The notes under the pieces were generated by a model, which was not told where the DNA came from, did not search any database, and saw nothing but the letters and a program-made list of their open reading frames with translations. The position numbers and the translations under genes are program-made. Below are positions 22,862 to 28,651 of a stretch of DNA of 28,651 nucleotides, one piece after another. Position 1 is the first letter of the stretch; each line of letters starts with the position of its first letter. The DNA comes from Limisphaerales bacterium. GTDB taxonomy: Bacteria > Verrucomicrobiota > Verrucomicrobiia > Limisphaerales > UBA11358. Where the stretch lies: the NCBI GenBank assembly GCA_027451565.1, contig DAIDJC010000009.1:1-28651 (forward strand), given 5' to 3'.

Positions 22862-24412
22862 ATGGCAAACATTAGACGCGCATTAATTTCTGTTTCAGAC
22901 AAAACCGGGCTGCCCGCCTTTGCCCAGGCCTTGGCCCGGGCCAATGTGGAAATCATTTCCACGGGCGGGACGGCAAAAGCCCTTAGGGAATCCGGATTGG
23001 CCGTGAAAGATGTGTCCGACCTGACCGGATTTCCAGAAATGATGGAAGGACGAGTCAAAACCCTGCATCCCAAGGTTCACGGGGGGTTATTGTACATCAG
23101 GGGAAATGCGGAGCATGAAAGGGCGGCTCAGGCCCACGGGATTGCATCCATAGACCTGGTGGTGGTGAATTTGTATCCTTTTGAAAAAACCGTTGCCAAG
23201 CCCGGGGTGGAGTTGCACGAGGCGATTGAGAACATTGACATAGGCGGGCCTTCCATGTTGCGCAGCGCCGCCAAGAACCATGACAGCGTGACGGTGGTGG
23301 TGGACCCGGCAGATTATCAGCAGGTGGCCGAGCAAATTGCCAGTCAGGGAGGGACCACCTTGGAATTGCGCCGGCGCCTGGCGGCAAAGGTATTCGCGCG
23401 CACTGCTTCTTATGATGCCGCCATAGCAGCGCATCTTCAAAGGGAGTTTTTTCCAAACCAGGAATCCATGCCGGCAGCGCTGACTCTTACATCCGAACTG
23501 GTCCAACCCCTGCGGTACGGGGAGAATCCCCATCAGATCGCCGGGCTTTATGGTTCATTCAAGCAATACTTTGAGCAACTTCACGGAAAGGAATTGTCCT
23601 ATAACAACATTTTGGACCTTACTGCCGCGGCCTCGCTCATGGGCGAGTTCAAGGGTGCGCCGCCCACGCTGGCCATTTTGAAACACACCAACCCCTGTGG
23701 CGTGGGACAGGCGCCCATTTTAAAGGAGGCTTGGGACAAGGCCTTTTCGACAGACCGACAGGCGCCGTTTGGCGGGATTATTGCCGTGAATGTTCCATTG
23801 GATGCGGATTGCGCCCGGGCCATTTCCGAGATTTTCAGCGAGGTGATTGTCGCGCCCGATTATTCACCCGAGGCCCTGGCCATTCTCCAGAAGAAAAAGC
23901 ACCTGCGGTTGGTGAAAGTGACCAGGGATCCGGATTCCGCCTCACCCTGGTCCATTCGCAGTGTGGGTGCGGATTCCTATTTGCTCCAGCAAACGGACAG
24001 GCAAAACATCCGTCCTGAGGAATTGAAAATCGTAACCCGCCGCCAGCCCACAGATGCGGAGCTGCATTCCATGCTTTTTGGCTGGAAGGTGGTGAAGCAT
24101 GTCAAATCCAATGCCATTGTTTATGCCTCGGTGGACCGCACCATTGGGATAGGGGCCGGACAGATGAGCCGCGTGGATTCCAGCCGGATAGCCGTCTGGA
24201 AGGCGGGCGAGGCGAAACTCTCCATCCAAGGTTGTGCGGTGTGCAGTGATGCCTTTTTTCCATTTGCGGATGGATTGATTGCGGCCTTTGAGGCGGGGGC
24301 CACCGCCGCCATCCAGCCCGGCGGATCTGTCCGGGATGCCGAGGTTATTGCCGCCGCAGATCAACGGGGCATGACCATGGCTTTCACCGGAATCCGCCAT
24401 TTCAGGCATTGA
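22862..24412 (+). CDS. purH: bifunctional AICAR formyltransferase / IMP cyclohydrolase
   Basis: 516 residues, the full PurH length. It carries out the last two steps of purine synthesis: formylation of AICAR with 10-formyl-tetrahydrofolate and ring closure to IMP. The N-terminal MGS-like cyclohydrolase domain (about 1-150) has ALISVSDKTGLPAFA, IISTGGTAKAL, FPEMMEGRVKTLHPKVHGG and NIDIGGPSMLRSAAKNH. The C-terminal transformylase (about 195-516) has LRYGENPHQ, LSYNNILDLTAA, LKHTNPCGVG (with the catalytic Lys-His), PFGGIIAVN, SNAIVYA, GIGAGQMSRVDS and the C-terminal GIRHFRH. All key residues look intact. It starts 51 bases after the TolC-family gene with no obvious terminator between. Convergent with the FAD protein. 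Confidence 0.98.
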   Translation: MANIRRALISVSDKTGLPAFAQALARANVEIISTGGTAKALRESGLAVKDVSDLTGFPEMMEGRVKTLHPKVHGGLLYIRGNAEHERAAQAHGIASIDLVVVNLYPFEKTVAKPGVELHEAIENIDIGGPSMLRSAAKNHDSVTVVVDPADYQQVAEQIASQGGTTLELRRRLAAKVFARTASYDAAIAAHLQREFFPNQESMPAALTLTSELVQPLRYGENPHQIAGLYGSFKQYFEQLHGKELSYNNILDLTAAASLMGEFKGAPPTLAILKHTNPCGVGQAPILKEAWDKAFSTDRQAPFGGIIAVNVPLDADCARAISEIFSEVIVAPDYSPEALAILQKKKHLRLVKVTRDPDSASPWSIRSVGADSYLLQQTDRQNIRPEELKIVTRRQPTDAELHSMLFGWKVVKHVKSNAIVYASVDRTIGIGAGQMSRVDSSRIAVWKAGEAKLSIQGCAVCSDAFFPFADGLIAAFEAGATAAIQPGGSVRDAEVIAAADQRGMTMAFTGIRHFRH

Positions 24413-24444
24413 CAATGCTGACCACATAAAAAGCGGTGGATCCG

Positions 24445-24498
24445 GGTTGATTCAACCAGGGATTTTGCCCATCGTGCCTGAACCCTGAGTTGTTCAGG
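24445..24498 (+). terminator. hairpins between purH and the convergent FAD gene
   Basis: GGTTGA-T-TCAACC (24445-24457) is followed by AGGGATTTT, and CCTGAA (24477-24482) pairs with TTCAGG (24493-24498), followed by GATTT. Both lie 30-90 bases after the purH stop. Either could be a Rho-independent terminator with a short T-tract. Confidence 0.4.
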
Positions 24499-24561
24499 GA
24501 TTTAGGTGGTGCTCCAGGTGGCCTCCATTTGCAAACAAGCTGGCGGCCTGTCAAACCAGGA

Positions 24562-25959
24562 TCATGTTGGATGTGTTTCGTACTGATGATGGGAGAGGAT
24601 TTGCCTCGCCACCTCGGCGGCTTGAGCACGCAATTCAGGCACGGCAATGGATTCATAGAGGCCACCCCGCCGGTTGCTGCCCAGGGTGTAAAGTCGAGGA
24701 ATGGCAAGGCCCCTGGCATTTTGAACCGTTCCCTGATGGTCCGTGCAAATCCCCATGTTCAAGGGATCCGGCGCCAATAAATCGTCCGCCAAAAGTTGCC
24801 TAATGAGAGGGTCGCCAAGTTTCTGATAGTTGGATTGGGGCCCGGTGCAGTTTAAAATCTTGGAAACCCGGATTTTCCGGGGTTGCATGAGCCTGCGGGG
24901 TTGGTAAATGATTTCAACAGCCCCGGATTCGGGATTCAAATTTTGAATGCGGCCCTGGTGGCAGGTCAGTCTGCCCTCTTGTTCCAGTCGGGCTTTCACC
25001 TGCATTATTTCAGGGGCGCAACGATGCCGATGTGTGTCCCACAACCCCTGAACATGACGCAAAAAGCGGCGTTGTTCATTCCGGGGCAGATTTCTCCAAA
25101 TCAATGCATGGAATGGACGCATTGAATCAATGACTGGCCGCCAATCCGTGCCCTGCTCCTCCGCCTGCCGGATTTGTCCCCGGACTTGCCGTACCAATTC
25201 CCTGGTGGTGGCCGGCAAATGGTTTGCGTCCAAAAACGGGGCGCTCGCCGCATGTTTTTGATGGACCTGAGGGAATAATCCACGCCGGGAAAGCACATGA
25301 ATGTGTCCATCCTTTTTTGTGTGTTCAAGGGTGGCCAGAACGTCCAGGCTGGTCAATCCCGATCCTATGATCAAAACATCTCCAGGCTCCGCCAGTTCGC
25401 GGAGTGTGTCGGGAGAATATGCGTCATTCTTGTACCATGGCGCATTTTGGGCTTGTGCGGCGGGTGGAAAATTCCCCGGCGCCAAAACCACGCTTTTTGC
25501 CGCGGCTTCAAGCCCGTTTTTACCAGTTATGAAATAAACCCCACCGGCATTGGGAACAACGCGCACCACTTGGTCGTGGAGCAGTTCCATACGTGGATTT
25601 TGCCTGAGGCTTTCCTTGAGCAAGGCTTGAATGTATTCGCCATAGACGCGGCGGGGCAGGTAGGCGCCAGGGTCCGGTTTGCCCAGATTGGCTGCTGTCA
25701 GGCTGGCCGCATTGGCTGTCACCCACCGGTAAAAATGTCCAATGTCCCACGGAAAGGCGCCCATTTGGTCGGCGCGCACGTTCAAAAGATGTTTATAATC
25801 GCCGGTCCCATAAGCCAGTCCACGCCCATGGACCCGGTTGCGCTCAATCAGGGCCACACGCAGGGGAATCCCCGACATCGCCAGATTCACCGCCACCAGC
25901 GTGCCGCAGAACCCGGCTCCAATGATGGCCACATCGTATTTTTGTTTTTCTCCACTCAT
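24562..25959 (-). CDS. FAD/NAD(P)-binding oxidoreductase-like protein
   Basis: 465 residues from the ATG at 25957-25959, chosen because MSGEKQKYDVAIIGAGFCG places the dinucleotide fold at the N-terminus; an ATG 19 codons upstream would leave only 11 bases to the divergent LysR gene. A FAD-binding GxGxxG (about 10-20) is followed by ALIERNRVHGRGLAYGT and HLLNVRADQMGAFPWD, typical of the NAD_binding_9 (PF13454) group. A second Rossmann motif occurs at about 190-205 (VLIIGSGLTSLDVLATLEH). RGLFPQVHQ, ILNCTGPQSNY and the C-terminal LYTLGSNRRGGLYESIAVPELRAQAAEVA also agree with that group. The enzymatic reaction is unknown; relatives include YdhS-like proteins. The divergent LysR regulator is the likely controller. 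Confidence 0.88.
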   Translation of the reverse strand: MSGEKQKYDVAIIGAGFCGTLVAVNLAMSGIPLRVALIERNRVHGRGLAYGTGDYKHLLNVRADQMGAFPWDIGHFYRWVTANAASLTAANLGKPDPGAYLPRRVYGEYIQALLKESLRQNPRMELLHDQVVRVVPNAGGVYFITGKNGLEAAAKSVVLAPGNFPPAAQAQNAPWYKNDAYSPDTLRELAEPGDVLIIGSGLTSLDVLATLEHTKKDGHIHVLSRRGLFPQVHQKHAASAPFLDANHLPATTRELVRQVRGQIRQAEEQGTDWRPVIDSMRPFHALIWRNLPRNEQRRFLRHVQGLWDTHRHRCAPEIMQVKARLEQEGRLTCHQGRIQNLNPESGAVEIIYQPRRLMQPRKIRVSKILNCTGPQSNYQKLGDPLIRQLLADDLLAPDPLNMGICTDHQGTVQNARGLAIPRLYTLGSNRRGGLYESIAVPELRAQAAEVARQILSHHQYETHPT

Positions 25960-26027
25960 GAAGGAATGATGGACCCTTTTTGGGTTAAATGGTAATATCA
26001 ATTCGTGAATACCCATAAATAAAAGCT
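25960..26027. promoter_or_regulatory. divergent promoter region between FAD gene and LysR gene
   Basis: 68 bases separate the two starts. ATTC-GT-GAAT (26001-26010) and GGTA/TACC (25991-25994, 26010-26013) are small inverted repeats around an AT-rich stretch. LysR proteins usually bind T-N11-A dyads in such intervals, so this is the probable operator; no clean -35/-10 pair is visible. Confidence 0.4.
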
Positions 26028-26936
26028 ATGAATGGAATGATGGATTACAGGTTGCATGTGTTTCGGCAGGTTGCGGTGTCAGGCAGCCTCACCCGGGCGT
26101 CGAGGATTTTGCATCTTTCGCAGCCCGCTGTGACCAAGCATATCAAGCTTTTGGAAGAGGAACTGGGCATGCCATTGTTTGTGCGGTCCAGTAGTGGAAT
26201 TGTTTTGACCGATGCCGGGGTGGTTTTTCTGCAACACGTGGTGGAAACCGAGCGCGCGCGTGCCCGGGTGCTGGATCAACTCAGGGCGCCGTTGGGACAA
26301 TTGTCCGGAAGTCTCCGGTTGGGCGCCAGCAGGACAATAGCCTCCTATTGGCTGGCCGATGCCCTGATTCGATTGAAGAAAAGTCACCCCTTGATCCGTT
26401 GTGATTTGAGTGAAGGCAACACGGAACACATCATCAGCCTGCTTTTGGACCAAAAAATCGAGGCCGGCTTGGTGGAGGGGCCTTGCCGGAGACGGGAAAT
26501 AAGGGCTCAGGCCTTTTTTGAGGATGAGATTATCTGGATTGCCTCGCCCGGGCATGAATTGGCACGTGAGCGGAAGCCGGACCTTTCCAGGATTCTGGCA
26601 TGTCCCATCGTTTCCCGGGAGGTGGGTTCCGGCACTCGAAAGGTTGTGGAAATAGCCCTGCGCCAGCGAGGAGTGACTTTTTCCCGACTTAACATCATTC
26701 AGGAATTTCACAACAGCGAGGCCATCAAACAAATGGTTTCAAGCGGGGTTGGAATCGGTTATTTGTCCCGGTTGAGCGTCCAGGCTGAACTGGCCCGCGG
26801 CAATTTGGCTGAAATACGTAGCCCTGGGTGGCTCATCACCCGCCCCTTCTTCCTGCTAACCGCACAAGGACCGGATCCATCCGGCATCGTCAGGGTGTTT
26901 TCAGACATTTTGCGAGATTCATCCTCACCCCGATGA
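26028..26936 (+). CDS. LysR-family transcriptional regulator
   Basis: 302 residues, the normal length. The N-terminal winged helix (about 5-65) has YRLHVFRQVAVSGSLTRASRILHLSQPAVTKHIKLLEEELGMPLFVR, fitting LysR consensus. The effector domain (about 90-295) has GSLRLGASRTIASYWLADAL, DQKIEAGLVEG, SREVGSGTRKVVE and the hydrophobic-pocket region SSGVGIGYLSRLSV. The SREVGSGTRKxxE motif is typical of the CysB/CbbR-like branch that binds small anions or sugars. It is divergent from the FAD protein, so it probably regulates that gene and itself. The ligand is unknown. The start ATG at 26028 could equally be the Met codons 3 or 4 positions on. Confidence 0.95.
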   Translation: MNGMMDYRLHVFRQVAVSGSLTRASRILHLSQPAVTKHIKLLEEELGMPLFVRSSSGIVLTDAGVVFLQHVVETERARARVLDQLRAPLGQLSGSLRLGASRTIASYWLADALIRLKKSHPLIRCDLSEGNTEHIISLLLDQKIEAGLVEGPCRRREIRAQAFFEDEIIWIASPGHELARERKPDLSRILACPIVSREVGSGTRKVVEIALRQRGVTFSRLNIIQEFHNSEAIKQMVSSGVGIGYLSRLSVQAELARGNLAEIRSPGWLITRPFFLLTAQGPDPSGIVRVFSDILRDSSSPR

Positions 26937-26946
26937 CTTGGCGAGG

Positions 26947-26965
26947 AGCCCAGAGGCGCTGGGCT
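26947..26965 (+). terminator. hairpin just after the LysR gene
   Basis: AGCCCAG (26947-26953) and CTGGGCT (26959-26965) form a perfect seven-pair stem around AGGCG, ten bases after the LysR stop. The following GCTGCTTGATCTT is only weakly T-rich. Confidence 0.4.
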
Positions 26966-27166
26966 GCTGCTTGATCTTGGAAATGGCGGGCATGAAGGTT
27001 AAAAGCCGGCGGGGTGACAAAGCCAGCCTCGTGCGTTGAGTGCGTTTCTAAAGACGTTTTTTGGTTTTCAGAGCATTGACAGAAAAGATGTGTGTACTTC
27101 CCCCGAAAAAATGGACACAGAATTGTCAGTTGTTTTTATACCCTAACTGTAATGCCTTTCGGAAAT

Positions 27167-28063
27167 TCATGGGGGAATGACGGCGATGGTGACGGGTTCC
27201 TGTGATGAGGTGCTTTTGAGCAGGCGCGACCAACTGCTCACAGGTTGACGGACCGCTTGCGGACAGGAGCGCCTCCGGCGTTTGGGAGTCAGGCAACGTC
27301 GCGCCTGTGCGTAAAAGCGTTCCGTCAATTGTTGTTTTTGCCAATCCTCCAACAGGTCATCTCCCAAGGCGAACACTAGCCAGAGCGGCTGCATCAATTC
27401 GAGCAATTTGATGAAGCTCACCCGCAAGACTGGCACCTTCCCGTCCGCCGCGCGATCCCGCTCCTGTGCCAGCAGCGCCGCCGCCAGCATCAGCGCGGCG
27501 ATTTCCTGGGCGGCGGTTTCCAGGGTGTGGCTCTGGAGAACCTCGCTGGTGCGCAGGTAATGCTTCAATTCACGATAGAATCATTCGTGCTCCCACCGTT
27601 TGGTGTAGAGTTCCACCAACTCCAGCGCGGGTGCCGTTTTGGGCTCCAGCAGGGTCGTCCAGAGTCGCAGTTCGCAGCTGCGAAAGCCTTTGCGCCCGAC
27701 GCGAACCCGGATTTCCCGCAGGGTGAGCCAGTGAAGAATCACCCGCGGCTTGCCCTTTTGACGGACGGGCACCCGCACCCAACGACTGCCGTCCTTGAGG
27801 CGCCGCACCAACTGCGCTTGGAGGTTCTGGCGAGCGCGAATCAAAAAGTGACTGCCCACGCGTTGACAAGCCTGCCACGCCTGCCAGGCGAAGGCGCCGC
27901 AACCATACAGCCGGTTGGCCAGCAGCAAGGCCTGCTTGGGTAAGCGTGCCAGCAAGCTCAGGGTCAGTTCCCATTCCGACTGCCCTTGGTATCCGATGGC
28001 CGCCGCCACCGGATTATGCAAGCCCACTTCCAGCAGCACCCCGATGACGGTCCTGGTCAAGGG
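27167..28063 (-). pseudogene. IS4-family transposase, 5'-truncated with an in-frame stop and a mutated Asp
   Basis: One frame reads from PLTRTVIGVLLEVGLHNP (about 28063) to the terminal stop at 27167, interrupted by TGA at 27581-27583. The second catalytic Asp position is Asn: LLLANRLYGCG (codon 27914-27916) where ADRLYG is expected. The IS4 Y-2-R-3-E-6-K signature is present: Tyr and Arg in LYTKRWEHE, the stop directly after Glu, then FYRELK with the Lys. Downstream, HYLRTSEVLQSHTLETAAQEIAAL continues in the same frame as the usual C-terminus. The N-terminal half (about 200-250 residues, including the first Asp) is missing; a TAG lies just upstream at 28067-28069. The gene is dead in at least three ways. 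Confidence 0.9.
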
Positions 28064-28322
28064 GCCCTATGGACAATTGTTAAACTACTTCCACGCGAGT
28101 CTCAAGCTCAAGCGGAAGGAACACCTGGGTGGCAAACTGCGGCGCGTGTACGACGCGGCCCAAACACCATTGGCGCGTGTGCTGGCCAGCGCAGAGGTTT
28201 CGGCCCTCACCAAAGAAAGGTTGCGGAAGGACAAGGCGGGGCTCAATCCCTTCGCCTTGAAACTGGCCGTGACCAAGAGCCTCAAAGAGATCGAGGCAAT
28301 GCGCCGAAGGCGCCACCTTTAA
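28064..28322 (+). pseudogene. integrase-core (rve-type) transposase C-terminal fragment
   Basis: The frame from about 28064 to the TAA at 28320-28322 encodes GPYGQLLNYFHASLKLKRKE, followed by YDAAQTPLARVLASAEVS, LTKERLRKD and LNPFALKLAVTKSLKEIE. The pattern NYFHxSxKLxxKxR...YDxxxTPxxRxL is the typical C-terminus of a group of IS transposases with an integrase catalytic core. All of the DDE domain and N-terminus are missing; upstream of 28064 the same frame runs antisense through the IS4 remnant and has no such homology. The junction at about 28060-28066 is a recombination or insertion scar. Confidence 0.75.
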
Positions 28323-28651
28323 AATGAGGAAAAACACAACATTTTTGCCTCTCACAAACAGCATTGAACACCCCACGAACCTTCGACCGCAGGGGGCGCG
28401 AGCTAAGGCTCGCAGCTCGCCCCCTGCTCGTTTTAGCCCGCATCGAAGACCAAAACCAGTTAACCAAAACAAAGGCCATCGGGTAACACCCTTTTGGCAC
28501 AACGATACACCAGCTCGGGTAACATTTACTTCTGGCAGACGGCGCCACAAGAACAAACCCAGTCCATTACCCGTTCCTTTTGGAGAGAAGGGAATGATCG
28601 CCCAAAAATTTGAGTGTCCCACATGGCAATGAGGACCCATTTTTCGAAGGC
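28323..28651. other. IS right-flank sequence without a gene
   Basis: After the stop of the integrase-core fragment I see no gene. The stretch carries a strong hairpin (28389-28427) and ends in the terminal-repeat-like CCATTTTTCG. The open frames on both strands here have no family resemblance. Confidence 0.45.
28389..28427. terminator. strong nested hairpin, probable terminator of the IS transposase
   Basis: GCAGGGGGC (28389-28397) and GCCCCCTGC (28419-28427) pair perfectly. Inside, GCGAGC (28398-28403) and GCTCGC (28408-28413) pair around TAAG, with five bases unpaired on one side. The plus strand continues TCGTTTTAG. It lies about 65 bases after the transposase stop. Confidence 0.55.

Larger units (their letters stand above)
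27104..28646. mobile_element. decayed, chimeric IS region with terminal-repeat-like ends
   Basis: CGAAAAAATGG at 27104-27114 and CCATTTTTCG at 28637-28646 are near-perfect inverted copies about 1.54 kb apart, a normal IS length. The inner content is two broken transposases of different families, 5' end facing 5' end: an IS4-type one on the minus strand and an integrase-core one on the plus strand. The right end lies downstream of the integrase-core fragment as expected for its own IS. I infer that an IS of that type lost its left portion when an IS4-like element came in, followed by a deletion. The boundaries are provisional. Confidence 0.5.

Noticed and set aside
1..28651. CRISPR arrays, tRNA and rRNA genes
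   Set aside because: I saw no regularly spaced repeats and no tRNA-like cloverleaf or rRNA signature on either strand; short RNA genes could still be missed by eye.

Overview
The window looks like a chromosomal segment of a moderately GC-rich Gram-negative bacterium, most plausibly of the Verrucomicrobiota. This is an inference from the style of the proteins, the mostly weak or absent Shine-Dalgarno sites, and the gene mix (OpgG/OpgH glucan synthesis, a TolC-type outer-membrane protein, an isolated GspF-like protein, and decayed IS66 and IS4 elements). No rRNA, tRNA or CRISPR array was recognised.

Layout. 1-382: remnant of an IS66 transposase, spread over three frames. 449-3365 (minus strand): a GNAT-like protein with a C-terminal membrane anchor, a four-helix membrane protein preceded by two tiny ORFs, and a secreted SGNH/GDSL-type protein whose catalytic Asp is replaced by Gly. 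3366-4148: gene-free, with an elaborate nested palindrome. 4149-6158 (minus): a UV-damage endonuclease (UvsE) downstream of a MerR-type, B12-binding regulator of the CarH/LitR photoreceptor class. 6159-6577: divergent control region with 11-bp-spaced TAkACA repeats that resemble CarH-type operators. 6578-11714 (plus): a DCC thiol-oxidoreductase-like protein, then a tight ABC ATPase / FtsX-type permease / AttH-CrtC lipocalin-like operon (AttEFGH-like).

11762-15643 (plus): a Lon N-domain protein, a Pro/Ala-rich membrane-anchored protein, thioredoxin, an orphan GspF-family membrane protein and a class V PLP enzyme; the last three are almost contiguous. 15716-20005 (minus): opgG, an unrecognised membrane-anchored protein, and opgH, all overlapping, for osmoregulated periplasmic glucan synthesis. 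20006-20713: gene-free. 20754-24412 (plus): a CerR-like TetR regulator with a palindromic operator in its own promoter, an ATGA-coupled TolC-family protein without its pump partners, and purH. 24562-26936: a FAD/NAD(P)-binding protein divergent from a LysR regulator. 27104-28651: a wrecked IS region in which a 5'-truncated, nonsense-mutated IS4 transposase abuts, 5' end to 5' end, the C-terminal fragment of an integrase-core transposase.

The most interesting candidate system is the light/UV module: a CarH-like regulator, UvsE, the divergent DCC protein and perhaps the AttEFGH-like exporter, with repeat-type operators in the shared control region. The opgG-X-opgH operon with an unknown coupled membrane protein is the second.
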